Shown here one piece after another: positions 1 to 7,831 of a stretch of DNA of 64,000 nucleotides; the first letter of the stretch is position 1; each line of letters starts with the position of its first letter. Source of the DNA: Clostridia bacterium (lineage in GTDB: Bacteria; Bacillota; Clostridia; Christensenellales; CAG-138). The notes under the pieces were generated by a model. The model saw only the letters and a program-made list of their open reading frames with translations. It made no database searches and was not told the DNA's origin. The position numbers and the translations under genes were made by a program. The stretch is taken from contig JAUNJX010000005.1 of assembly GCA_030533005.1 (NCBI GenBank), positions 1 through 64,000 on the forward strand. The letters are read 5' to 3'.

Positions 1-10
1 CTCTTATTCT

Positions 11-27
11 CACCAGCATAGCTGGTG
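11..27. terminator. Short perfect hairpin at the left edge
   Basis: Arms CACCAGC and GCTGGTG are perfectly complementary around a 3-base loop, followed by GTTTATT. It may be the terminator of a gene lying to the left of the window, but the T-run is poor and the gene is not visible. Confidence 0.3.
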
Positions 28-48
28 GTTTATTGTCGCTAAAGCGCC

Positions 49-90
49 AAAAAAAAAATGGCTGTCCGCAAAACGGGCAGTCATTTTTTT
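49..90. terminator. Bidirectional intrinsic terminator
   Basis: An A-run (49-57) leads into an 11-bp stem (58-68 with 74-84, two G-U pairs, 5-base loop), followed by seven T. It can work on both strands and sits about 40 bp beyond the stop of the minus-strand FMN-binding gene. Confidence 0.8.
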
Positions 91-140
91 CATTACGCAT
101 CCATTCGCATCCATTCGCGTCAATACGCGTCAATACGCGG
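91..140. repeat. Five degenerate 10-bp tandem units
   Basis: The sequence runs as five consecutive decamers of the type CATTCGCATC / CAATACGCGT, between the terminator and the last codons of the FMN-binding gene. The last unit contains the stop codon. Probably replication slippage; no function is evident. Confidence 0.6.
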
Positions 141-549
141 CTTTGGCTAAGATATCCGCAAGCGCCAGCTTGATGGCCTCCGACGTGACCGTCGCGCCCG
201 AAACCACGTCCACAGACCCGAATTGCGCTTCCAGCAAGCGATCGCGCATGCGTTCGATCGCAACGCTGCCCACGCCCTTTGTTTCCTCCGCGCCCTCGAT
301 CTGCAGCTCGACGATCTTATCATCCGCGATGGTGGCGGTGACGACCACATCTCCCGCATACCCGCGCCGCCCCGCCGTATAGACGCCATCCTTATACTTG
401 CCGTCCTGCGCGGCGGGCTTTTCCGTGGGGGCGACCTCGATCTCCGCAGGCGTTTCGACCTGCGCCTCCTCCTGCTTATCGCAGGCGCAAAGCGACGCGG
501 CGCACAGCAGCGCCACACCCAGCCATATCATACGTTTCCTCATGGACAT
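130..549 (-). CDS. FMN-binding domain lipoprotein
   Basis: A 139-residue exported protein. The N-terminus is a lipoprotein signal (hydrophobic WLGVALLCAASL, then lipobox LCAC with the acylated Cys at about residue 23), followed by a Glu/Pro/Ala-rich linker. Residues 50-139 form an FMN_bind domain of the RnfG/NqrC type; the motif DVVSGATVTS near residues 114-123 carries the Thr that is flavinylated in this family. It probably carries flavin on the outer face of the membrane and takes part in electron transfer; the partner is not in the window. AAAGGAG lies 4 bp before the ATG at 549 and 10 bp before a second ATG at 543, so either may be used. Divergent from nfnAB. Confidence 0.85.
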   Translation of the reverse strand: MSMRKRMIWLGVALLCAASLCACDKQEEAQVETPAEIEVAPTEKPAAQDGKYKDGVYTAGRRGYAGDVVVTATIADDKIVELQIEGAEETKGVGSVAIERMRDRLLEAQFGSVDVVSGATVTSEAIKLALADILAKAAY

Positions 550-594
550 GCAGCTCCTTTTGCCATGATTTGCCCGTGCCAAACGCACGGCCTT

Positions 595-621
595 GCATAC
601 GGGTTTTAAGCATTCGTATGC
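595..621. other. Inverted repeat in the leader of the FMN-binding gene
   Basis: GCATACG (595-601) and CGTATGC (615-621) are perfect inverted arms around 13 bases, just downstream of the predicted minus-strand start site. They could be an mRNA hairpin or an operator. Confidence 0.4.
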
Positions 622-637
622 GTTTTCTATCGGTATC

Positions 638-666
638 AGTATAGCGCCGCCGGATTTGCGCGTCAA
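638..666 (-). promoter_or_regulatory. SigA-type promoter for the FMN-binding lipoprotein
   Basis: On the minus strand TTGACG (661-666) and TATACT (638-643) are separated by exactly 17 bp. The predicted leader is about 80 nt. Confidence 0.75.
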
Positions 667-724
667 TCCTCATGGCACTTGCCACATTTTTCAATAAAAA
701 CGTATCGAATTCGTTTTCCACCCC

Positions 725-753
725 TTGACCTCAGGCGCTAAAGTAGGTATACT
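725..753 (+). promoter_or_regulatory. SigA-type promoter for nfnAB
   Basis: TTGACC (725-730), 17-bp spacer, TATACT (748-753). It lies 59 bp from the divergent promoter of the FMN-binding gene, so one regulator could act on both. Confidence 0.8.
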
Positions 754-825
754 GCATATTGAAACGCTGGGTTCCAATCTAATCTAATACAATGCGTGAT
801 CATCACATCATGAGGAGGAGCAGGC

Positions 826-1680
826 ATGCAAAACAACGAAATCGTCGTAAAGACCATGCTGAACGATACGGTGTGCCGTATGGATATCTATGCGCCGCAC
901 ATCGCCGCGAAAGCATTGCCGGGACAGTTCATCATTCTGCGCACGGACGCGGAGGGTGAGCGCATCCCGCTGACCATTGCCGATTATGACCGTGAAAAGG
1001 GTCTGATCGCCATCATTTTCCAGATCGTGGGCGCTACCACCATGAAGCTTGCGCACATGTCTCAGGGCGAATGCCTTGCGGACTTTGTGGGGCCCTTAGG
1101 CAAGCCTACCCACACGAGCGGCTTTAAAAAGGTCGCGGTGGTGGGCGGCGGCGTAGGCTGCGCGATCGCCTTCCCCGTTGCCAAGGCCATGCACGAGGCG
1201 GGTGCCGAGGTGCACTCCATCGTCGGCTTCCGCACGAAGGATCTGGTAATACTGGAGGATGAATTCCGCGCCGTCAGCGACAAGTACGTTCTGATGAGCG
1301 ACGACGGCACGGTGGGCGAAAAGGGTCTTGTTACGGACGCTTTGAAAAAGCTCATCGAGAGCGGTGAAAAATATGACGAGGTCATCGCCATCGGACCCTT
1401 GATCATGATGAAATTCGTCTGCAAGACCACCAAGGAATTCGGCGTCAAGACCGTCGTGAGCATGAACCCCATCATGATCGACGGCACGGGCATGTGCGGC
1501 TGCTGTCGCCTGAGCGTGGGCGGCAAGATGAAATTCGCCTGCGTGGACGGCCCCGAGTTTGACGGTCATGAGGTCGATTTTGACGAAGCCATGGCGCGCA
1601 GCGGTATGTACAAGGAATTTGAAGGACATGCGCGCGAAGCCACCTGCAATCTTTTCAAGCAAGCGGAAGGGGGAAAATAA
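826..1680 (+). CDS. nfnA: NADH-dependent ferredoxin:NADP oxidoreductase, subunit A
   Basis: A 284-residue FAD/NAD-binding subunit of the PyrK/sulfide-dehydrogenase-beta type. Residues 1-95 form the FAD-binding barrel (PGQFIILR, RIPLTIADYD). Residues 100-215 are the NAD-binding half with VAVVGGGVGCAIAFPVAKAM. The C-terminal cysteines, in DGTGMCGCCRLSVGG and KFACVDGPEFDGHEVDF, ligate a [2Fe-2S] cluster in this family. With NfnB it forms the cytosolic electron-bifurcating transhydrogenase that couples NADH and reduced ferredoxin oxidation to NADP+ reduction, or the reverse. AGGAGG precedes the ATG. nfnB starts 2 bp after the stop. Confidence 0.92.
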   Translation: MQNNEIVVKTMLNDTVCRMDIYAPHIAAKALPGQFIILRTDAEGERIPLTIADYDREKGLIAIIFQIVGATTMKLAHMSQGECLADFVGPLGKPTHTSGFKKVAVVGGGVGCAIAFPVAKAMHEAGAEVHSIVGFRTKDLVILEDEFRAVSDKYVLMSDDGTVGEKGLVTDALKKLIESGEKYDEVIAIGPLIMMKFVCKTTKEFGVKTVVSMNPIMIDGTGMCGCCRLSVGGKMKFACVDGPEFDGHEVDFDEAMARSGMYKEFEGHAREATCNLFKQAEGGK

Positions 1681-1682
1681 CT

Positions 1683-3071
1683 ATGCCGAACATGAGCCCC
1701 ACAAAGAACCCGATGCCCACCCAGGCGCCGGACGTGCGTAACAAGAACTTTGACGAGGTCGCCACCGGTTATACCGAAGCGATCGCGCTTGACGAAGCGG
1801 CGCGTTGTTTGAACTGCAAGAACAAGCCCTGCGTGCAGGGCTGCCCCGTGCAGATCGATATCCCCGCCTTCATCCATAAGATCACGGAAAAGGATTATGA
1901 GGGCGCATACGTCGTCATTTCCCAGTCCAGCAGCCTGCCCGCCGTTTGCGGGCGCGTATGCCCGCAGGAAAACCAGTGCGAAAAGTACTGCGTGCGCGGC
2001 ATCAAGGGCGAGGGCGTAGGCATCGGGCGTTTGGAGCGCTTCGTTGCCGACCTCCATGCCGCCGATCCCGACGCGAAGGTCGAAAAGCCCGCCTCCAACG
2101 GCCACAAGGCCGCGGTGGTCGGCAGCGGCCCGGCGGGTCTTGCGTGCGCGGGTGAGCTTGCGCGGCGCGGCTATCAAGTATCCATCTTTGAAGCGCTGCA
2201 CACCGCAGGCGGCGTTCTGGTCTACGGTATCCCCGAATTCAGGCTGCCCAAGCGCATCGTGCGCAATGAGATCGAGACGCTCAAGAAGCTGGGCGTGGAT
2301 GTGGAGACCAACACGGTTATCGGCCGCACCTTTACGGTGGACGAGCTGTTCGAGCAGGGCTATGAATCCGTATTCATCGGCTCCGGCGCGGGTCTGCCCA
2401 AGTTTATGGGTATCCCCGGCGAAAACCTCAACGGCGTGTATTCCGCCAACGAATTCCTCACCCGTACCAACCTGATGAAAGCCTACACCGGCAAGAGCGA
2501 CACCCCCATCATGCAGGCCAAGCGCGTCGCCGTGGTCGGCGGCGGCAACGTGGCGATGGACGCCGCGCGCTGCGCGCTCAGATTGGGCGCGGATGTGGTC
2601 TACATCATCTATCGCCGCTCCATGGATGAGCTTCCCGCCCGGCGCGAGGAAGTGGAGCACGCGGAGGAGGAAGGCATCGTATTCAAGCTGCTCAACAACC
2701 CAACGGAGATACTGGGCAACGACAAGGGCGCCGTTTGCGGCATCCGCTGCATCCAAATGGAGCTGGGCGAGCCCGACGCTTCGGGGCGCCGCCGTCCCGT
2801 GGAGGTCGCGGGTTCCGAATTCGATCTGGATGTGGACTGCGTGATCATGTCGCTGGGCACCTCGCCTAACCCCCTCATCAAGCAGACCACCGAGGGAATC
2901 GAAACGGAGAAGCACGGCTGCATCATCGCGGACGAAACCGGCGCTACCACCCGCGAGGGCGTGTTTGCGGGCGGCGACGCCGTGACGGGCGCCGCGACCG
3001 TCATTCTCGCCATGGGCGCGGGCAAGGGCGCTGCGGACGCCATGGATAAGTACATGCAAAGCAAAAAATAA
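1683..3071 (+). CDS. nfnB: NADH-dependent ferredoxin:NADP oxidoreductase, subunit B (GltA-like)
   Basis: At 462 residues the length matches NfnB and the small subunit of glutamate synthase. The N-terminus has eight Cys for two [4Fe-4S] clusters (CLNCKNKPCVQGCP and CGRVCPQENQCEKYC). A first Rossmann motif binds FAD (VVGSGPAGLACAGELARRG, about residue 142) and a second binds NADPH (VAVVGGGNVAMDAARCALRL, about residue 283). The C-terminal GVFAGGDAVTGAATVILAMG motif is typical. The large glutamate synthase subunit is absent and the partner is nfnA, so the bifurcating transhydrogenase role is the better reading. A terminator follows directly. Confidence 0.93.
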   Translation: MPNMSPTKNPMPTQAPDVRNKNFDEVATGYTEAIALDEAARCLNCKNKPCVQGCPVQIDIPAFIHKITEKDYEGAYVVISQSSSLPAVCGRVCPQENQCEKYCVRGIKGEGVGIGRLERFVADLHAADPDAKVEKPASNGHKAAVVGSGPAGLACAGELARRGYQVSIFEALHTAGGVLVYGIPEFRLPKRIVRNEIETLKKLGVDVETNTVIGRTFTVDELFEQGYESVFIGSGAGLPKFMGIPGENLNGVYSANEFLTRTNLMKAYTGKSDTPIMQAKRVAVVGGGNVAMDAARCALRLGADVVYIIYRRSMDELPARREEVEHAEEEGIVFKLLNNPTEILGNDKGAVCGIRCIQMELGEPDASGRRRPVEVAGSEFDLDVDCVIMSLGTSPNPLIKQTTEGIETEKHGCIIADETGATTREGVFAGGDAVTGAATVILAMGAGKGAADAMDKYMQSKK

Positions 3072-3092
3072 GCGCCTGACCATGCGATAGAC

Positions 3093-3125
3093 AAAAAGGC
3101 GGGCTTATCTGGCTCGCCTTTTTTT
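3093..3125 (+). terminator. Intrinsic terminator after nfnAB
   Basis: AAAGGCGGGC and GCTCGCCTTT form a stem with one mismatch around a 7-base loop, followed by a T-run of seven. It separates nfnAB from the rex-like gene. Confidence 0.85.
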
Positions 3126-3133
3126 ACCGGTGA

Positions 3134-3163
3134 TTGACGAACCGCGAAAAATGTCGCTATAAT
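3134..3163 (+). promoter_or_regulatory. Promoter of the rex-like gene, flanked by an inverted repeat
   Basis: TTGACG (3134-3139), 18-bp spacer, TATAAT (3158-3163). GATTGAC (3132-3138) and its complement GTCAATC (3170-3176) bracket the promoter, one copy over the -35 and one near the start site. Confidence 0.75.
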
Positions 3164-3188
3164 GGTCTTGTCAATCGGGGAGGAACTT

Positions 3189-3845
3189 ATGGAAGAAACA
3201 AACGGCATCCGTTCTATTCCGGCACAAACGCTCAAGCGTCTGCCCACCTATCTCACATTCCTTCGCGGCAGCGCATGCGCGGGCTCGGCATATGTTTCCG
3301 CCGGCAAGCTTGCAGCGGCGCTGGATCGCACCGAAATACAGGTGCGCAAGGATCTCGCCGCAGTCAGCACCACGGGCGGCAAGCCCAAGGTCGGCTTCGC
3401 GCGCGACGCGCTCATACGGGATATCGAGGATTTTCTGGGTCTTCGCAACGTGGACAGCGCCATCCTCGCGGGCGCAGACGGCTTTGGCAGAGCCCTGCTT
3501 GGGTATGACGGGTTTAAAAAATGCGGCATCACCATCGTGGCCGCCTTTGACGACGACCCGGCACTCGTGGGCGGCAGCATCGGCGGCGCGCACATACTGG
3601 GCATGGAAAAGCTGACGTCGCTGTGCAAGCGCCTGCACATCCATATCGGCGTGCTGTGCGTGCCCGACGAGCAGGCGCAGCAAACGGCGGAAAGGATGAT
3701 CGAGGGCGGCGTGCTCGCCATCTGGAATTTCACAAACGTGGCCTTGCAGACGCCGGAAACCGTCGCCGTCCGCAATGAAAACCTGATCGATTCCCTGACC
3801 CTGCTGCTGCATGAGCTCTCGCAGCGCATGCGCGCCGACGCCTAA
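3189..3845 (+). CDS. Rex-like redox regulator with altered dinucleotide loop
   Basis: A 218-residue protein with the Rex layout: winged helix (residues 8-75, PAQTLKRLPTYLTFLR, IQVRKDL), Rossmann domain, C-terminal swapped helix. Family Rex proteins repress fermentation and hydrogen-metabolism genes until NADH binds. Here the GxGxxG loop reads GADGFG: its second glycine is Asp. The acidic end of the following strand (AAFDDDP) is kept, while the DNA-recognition stretch after VRKDL differs from the canonical FGxFGxxGxGY. NADH sensing may therefore be lost or changed. GGGGAGG 5 bp before the ATG at 3189 fixes the start. It precedes the sensory hydrogenase gene by 73 bp. A canonical Rex is encoded at 31935-32570. 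Confidence 0.8.
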   Translation: MEETNGIRSIPAQTLKRLPTYLTFLRGSACAGSAYVSAGKLAAALDRTEIQVRKDLAAVSTTGGKPKVGFARDALIRDIEDFLGLRNVDSAILAGADGFGRALLGYDGFKKCGITIVAAFDDDPALVGGSIGGAHILGMEKLTSLCKRLHIHIGVLCVPDEQAQQTAERMIEGGVLAIWNFTNVALQTPETVAVRNENLIDSLTLLLHELSQRMRADA

Positions 3846-3918
3846 TCGAAGCTGCGCCATTACAAATAAAGAGATTACCGACCATTCTATCCATCTCATC
3901 ACAAGGAGAAATGCCGCT

Positions 3919-5607
3919 ATGAGTCTCAATCAGGGATATATCCGACTGATCCAGTCCAACTGCAAGAACTGCCATAAATGCATTCAGCGCTGCCCCGTGA
4001 AATCCATACGCTTTTCAAGCGGCAAGGCGGATATCATCGCGGACGAATGCTTGCTTTGCGGGCAATGCTATGTGGCGTGCCCGCAAAACGCCAAGGAGAT
4101 ACGCTCCGACGTCGAACCCGTAAAAGCGCATATCACGGCGGGCGAAAAGGTCTATGTAAGCCTTGCGCCCTCCTTTGCCGCCAACTATAAGGGCGCGACC
4201 ATCGCCTCCATGCGAAAGGCGCTTTTGGAGCTTGGCTTTGATACGGTGGAGGAAACCGCCATCGGCGCCACCATCGTCAAGACCCGCTATGAGCAGATCA
4301 TCGAGGACAGCAAGGGCGAGCACGGCGTACTCATCTCCTCCTGCTGCCCCGTCATCAACGATTTCATCAGCCTTCACAAGCCCGAAGCGCTGCCCTACCT
4401 TGCGGACGTCGTCACGCCCGCGGAGGCGCACTGCCGCAAGATCAAGCAGGAGCACCCGGAGGCAGTCACCGTATTCATCGGGCCTTGCATCGCAAAAAAG
4501 CGCGAATCGGATCGTTCCCAGTATATCGACCACGCGCTCACCTTCGACGAGCTCACCCGCTGGATGAACAACGAGAGCGTTATGCTCACCCCCATCCCCG
4601 ACGCGGAGGAGAACAGCCGCGCGCGCCTCTTTCCCACCAGCGACGGCGTGCTTCGCACCATGTTCAAAAACCCCGACTGGTCTTATGTCACCGTGGACGG
4701 CATGGACAACTGCCGCCGCGCGATCAAGGAGATCATCAAGGGGGAGCTAAAAAATGTATTTGTCGAAATGTCCGCCTGCGCCGGAAGCTGCGTATGCGGC
4801 CCCGTGATGGAGCGCATGCGCGACACCCCCATCGCAAACAACGCGCTGATCAACGCCTATGCGGGCAAAAAGGATTTTATCGTCGAACAGCCCGCGCCCG
4901 ACACGCTGCACGAGGCTCACGACGATCTCAAGATCCGCAAGGTGCACATATCGGAGGAGACCATCAAAAAGACCCTGCTGCAAATGGGCAAGACCTCTCC
5001 CGATCAGGAGCTCAACTGCGGCTTCTGCGGCTATGACACCTGCCGCGACAAGGCGATCGCCATCTGCATGGACAAGGCGCAGATCGACATGTGCCTGCCC
5101 TATTTAATGGAAAAAGCGCAATCCTTCTCCGACATCATCATCAAGTATTCCCCCACGGGCGTGATCGTGCTCAACGAGTCGCTGGAGATCCAGCAGCTCA
5201 ACGACGTCGCCTGCGATATCATGAACGTCAAGGATCGCAAGGATCTCTACGGCGAACAGCTCGTCACCATCCTCGATCCGCGCCCGGTACTGGACGTGGT
5301 GCAGCTTAACAAGGCCGTGCGCAACCAGCCCATGTATTTGACGGAATACCGCCGCTATGTGGAGGAATCCGTCATCTACAACAAGAACTATCATATCATC
5401 ATCGTGTTCCTCCGCGACGTGACGAGCCAGGAGGCCGCCCGCTCCCACAGGGAATCCGTAAGCAGCAACACCATAGAGGTAGCGGACGAGGTCATTGACA
5501 AGCAGATGCGCGTCGTGCAGGAGATCGCCTCCCTTTTGGGCGAGACCGCAGCGCAGACCAAGATCGCGCTGACGAAATTGAAGGAGTCGCTGCAGGACAA
5601 TGAATGA
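3919..5607 (+). CDS. Sensory [FeFe]-hydrogenase-like protein with PAS domain
   Basis: A 562-residue cytosolic multidomain protein. Residues 12-58: a 2[4Fe-4S] ferredoxin (CKNCHKCIQRCP, CLLCGQCYVACP). Residues 68-350: the [FeFe]-hydrogenase H-cluster domain with altered motifs SSCCPV (L1), GPCIAKKRE (L2) and EMSACAGSCVCGP (L3); all cluster cysteines and the proton-relay Cys of L1 are present, but Met of L2 is Gly and Met of L3 is Ser. Residues 370-405: an extra four-Cys [4Fe-4S] domain (CGFCGYDTC). Residues 425-530: a PAS domain. This is the architecture of the putative sensory (HydS/HsfB-like) hydrogenases, thought to sense H2 or redox state rather than produce gas. The ATG at 3919 has AAGGAG 10 bp upstream; a nearer ATG at 3911 meets a stop at once. 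It overlaps the phosphatase gene. Confidence 0.88.
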   Translation: MSLNQGYIRLIQSNCKNCHKCIQRCPVKSIRFSSGKADIIADECLLCGQCYVACPQNAKEIRSDVEPVKAHITAGEKVYVSLAPSFAANYKGATIASMRKALLELGFDTVEETAIGATIVKTRYEQIIEDSKGEHGVLISSCCPVINDFISLHKPEALPYLADVVTPAEAHCRKIKQEHPEAVTVFIGPCIAKKRESDRSQYIDHALTFDELTRWMNNESVMLTPIPDAEENSRARLFPTSDGVLRTMFKNPDWSYVTVDGMDNCRRAIKEIIKGELKNVFVEMSACAGSCVCGPVMERMRDTPIANNALINAYAGKKDFIVEQPAPDTLHEAHDDLKIRKVHISEETIKKTLLQMGKTSPDQELNCGFCGYDTCRDKAIAICMDKAQIDMCLPYLMEKAQSFSDIIIKYSPTGVIVLNESLEIQQLNDVACDIMNVKDRKDLYGEQLVTILDPRPVLDVVQLNKAVRNQPMYLTEYRRYVEESVIYNKNYHIIIVFLRDVTSQEAARSHRESVSSNTIEVADEVIDKQMRVVQEIASLLGETAAQTKIALTKLKESLQDNE

Positions 5608-6766
5608 TCTATGGACGGACATCGGCTATTACAGCCTGAATAAGTACGGCGAGCAGCTCTGCGGGGATCATGTGGATCTGGTGGAGGGCGAGGACGGCTC
5701 CCGCATTGCGGTGCTCGCAGACGGCATGGGCAGCGGCGTGCGCGCAAGCATCCTTTCTACCCTCACGGCCAAGATCATCTCCACCATGATGGCAAAGGGG
5801 CTTGTGCTGGACGAGTGCGTCAAGACCATTGCGGCGACCCTTCCGGCCGCCGCCAACGGCATCGCCTATTCCACGTTCACCATACTGCATATCGAGGAAA
5901 ACGCGCGGGCAAGGATCATCCAATATGACAACCCGCACGTCATTTTTCTGCACAACGGCAAACGCGTCGATTATGCGGAAAGCATACTCAATATAGAGGG
6001 CAAGCAGATCTTTTTCTCGCAGGTGGAGCTTCGCTGCGGCGATGTGCTGCTCGCCATGAGCGACGGCGTGATCGGCGCAAGCGACAACAACATCATGAAT
6101 CCCAACTGGCAGCGGGACAACGTCACGGATTTCATGGAGGCGCTCTATCATCCGGATTATTCCGCCAAGGATCTTTGCACCTTGCTTCTGGATCAGTGCG
6201 ACAGCCTGTATGGCAGCAAGCCGGGCGACGATGTGACCGCCTGCGTGGCGCGCATCCGCAAGCGCGAGCAGGTCAACCTCGTATTCGGCCCGCCCGCCAA
6301 TAAGGCGGACGACCGGCGCGTGATGACGCTTTGCTTCTCCAAGGCGGGCAAGCATATCATCTGCGGCGGCACGACTGCCCAGATCGCCGCAAAATACCTC
6401 GATACGCCCGTGCGGCTGGAATACGAAACGCCGGAGGCGGGCATACCGCCCATCTCCCATATCGAGGGCGTAGACCTTGTGACGGAGGGCGTGGTCACGC
6501 TCACACGGGTCTTGGAGTATGCGGACAACTATGTCGAGGACAACCGCAACTATTTCAAATGGGGCAACAAGCACGACGGCGCTTCCATGCTCGCGCGCAT
6601 GCTATTCGAGGTCGCCACGGACATCAACCTCTTTGTAGGCCGCGCCGTGAACGAGGCGCAGCAAAACATCGACAGCTACTCCTTTGGCAACAAGATGCAC
6701 CTGATCGAGCGGCTGTCAACGCAATTGCAGCGCATGGGCAAAAACGTGAAGATCAGCTATTTCTAG
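5600..6766 (+). CDS. SpoIIE-type PP2C serine/threonine phosphatase
   Basis: A 388-residue single-domain PP2C of the SpoIIE/RsbU class. The metal-binding Asp motifs are visible as VLADGMGSGVRAS (about residue 38) and LLAMSDGVIGASDNN (about residue 150), with GDDVTACVARI at the end of the core. The last 170 residues form a family-specific C-terminal extension. The ATG lies inside the 3' end of the hydrogenase gene (8-bp overlap), implying coupled translation and a fixed ratio. The likely role is to turn the sensory hydrogenase signal into dephosphorylation of a protein target that is not encoded nearby. No partner kinase or anti-sigma pair is visible. Confidence 0.88.
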   Translation: MNDLWTDIGYYSLNKYGEQLCGDHVDLVEGEDGSRIAVLADGMGSGVRASILSTLTAKIISTMMAKGLVLDECVKTIAATLPAAANGIAYSTFTILHIEENARARIIQYDNPHVIFLHNGKRVDYAESILNIEGKQIFFSQVELRCGDVLLAMSDGVIGASDNNIMNPNWQRDNVTDFMEALYHPDYSAKDLCTLLLDQCDSLYGSKPGDDVTACVARIRKREQVNLVFGPPANKADDRRVMTLCFSKAGKHIICGGTTAQIAAKYLDTPVRLEYETPEAGIPPISHIEGVDLVTEGVVTLTRVLEYADNYVEDNRNYFKWGNKHDGASMLARMLFEVATDINLFVGRAVNEAQQNIDSYSFGNKMHLIERLSTQLQRMGKNVKISYF

Positions 6767-6800
6767 GCTTCGCCTTCATCCAAGGCCAAGCCCTCTGGAT

Positions 6801-7568
6801 TTACAGCATATCCGTGATGATCTTTACGATCAGCAAGGCGATAACGATCACCATGATGGGGCGAATGAATTTCGCCCCGTTTTTGATGGCAAGAGAGGCG
6901 CCCAGATAATTGCCCAGAACCGCGCACAGCGCCGCCGGGACAGCGACGGAAAACATCACCTTGCCGCCGACGATAAACGCCGCCAGCGCCCCGATATTGG
7001 ACGCAAGATTCACCACGCGCGCGTTGCCGGAGGCCGTGATCAGGCTATAGTGCAAAAGGGATACGAACAGCAGCGTATAGAACGTGCCCGCGCCCGGGCC
7101 GAAAAAGCCGTCATACGCGCCCACCACAAGGCCGATCAGCGCGGAAAGGACATATTCGCGCCACTTGGAAACCGCCGGGCGTTCCACATCCTCCTTGCCA
7201 AAGCCCTTATTCAAAAAGAGGAAAAGCGCCACCGCGGGCAGCAGGAACATCAGGATCAGCTGCAAATACCGTTCGCTGAAGCGCAGCGCCAGCTGCGCAC
7301 CGAGATTGGAGCCCACCAGCGCGCCCAGCACGGCAAAAAGCACGCTTTGAACGCGCACATTGCCGGAGCGATAGTATTTGACAGCGCTCACGGCGGTGCC
7401 AAGGCTCATGGCGAACTTGTTGGTGCCATAGGCCATATGCACGGGCAAGCCCGCAAAAAGATAGGCCGGTATCGAGATGATGCCGCCGCCGCCCGCGACG
7501 GAATCCGCAAAGCCCGCCAAGAATACCATCGGGCATACGATCAGCAGCTGTTTCCATAATTCGTTCAT
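6801..7568 (-). CDS. TSUP (TauE/SafE) family membrane transporter
   Basis: A 255-residue integral membrane protein with about eight hydrophobic segments and the TSUP repeat signatures GFADSVAGGGGIISIPAYLF near the N-terminus and GAYDGFFGPGAGTFYTLLF in the second half. Family members export or import sulfite, sulfoacetate or related organosulfur anions; the substrate cannot be told here. GAAGGAG 6 bp before the ATG at 7568 chooses this start over an ATG 18 bases upstream. Single gene, convergent with the phosphatase gene across 34 bp. Confidence 0.88.
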   Translation of the reverse strand: MNELWKQLLIVCPMVFLAGFADSVAGGGGIISIPAYLFAGLPVHMAYGTNKFAMSLGTAVSAVKYYRSGNVRVQSVLFAVLGALVGSNLGAQLALRFSERYLQLILMFLLPAVALFLFLNKGFGKEDVERPAVSKWREYVLSALIGLVVGAYDGFFGPGAGTFYTLLFVSLLHYSLITASGNARVVNLASNIGALAAFIVGGKVMFSVAVPAALCAVLGNYLGASLAIKNGAKFIRPIMVIVIALLIVKIITDML

Positions 7569-7652
7569 GGTTTCTCCTTCGCGCAAGGCGCGCGCATCGT
7601 AAAAATTCCGCGAAAAAAAGCAAAAACAAATCTTTCGACCTTTTCCGAGGGT

Positions 7653-7661
7653 AGTGTATCA
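7653..7661 (-). promoter_or_regulatory. Extended -10 promoter for the TSUP gene
   Basis: On the minus strand TGATACACT gives a TGn extension and a TACACT -10 box, about 85 bp before the start codon. No good -35 element is seen. Confidence 0.45.
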
Positions 7662-7711
7662 CGGATGGCGCGCGGCGAGTTATATATTCGTTTGTTTTAC
7701 GCGCAAAAGAA

Positions 7712-7740
7712 TTGCAATTGTGTTTTTTCTGTGTCACAAT
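7712..7740 (+). promoter_or_regulatory. Candidate promoter for the dicarboxylate/amino-acid symporter
   Basis: TTGCAA (7712-7717), 17 bp, CACAAT (7735-7740); an alternative is TTGTGT-16-TATTAA shifted by 6 bp. TTGTG and CACAA form inverted ends around 12 bp here. Confidence 0.45.
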
Positions 7741-7831
7741 ATTAACATAAGCTGTTCTGTTTTGCTAAAGCACATCTTATCATTTCTATGTGCGCCGGCA
7801 CATGCAAATTAAGGAGGTATCATTCATTATT

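Noticed and set aside
1566-3083. A 505-codon minus-strand frame opposite nfnA/nfnB
   Set aside because: Antisense shadow, rich in Ala/His/Arg; both plus-strand genes are unmistakable.
7718-7739. TTGTG...CACAA repeat before the symporter as a Rex operator
   Set aside because: Rex operators have 8 bp between these ends; here there are 12, and the centre lacks the AT pattern.
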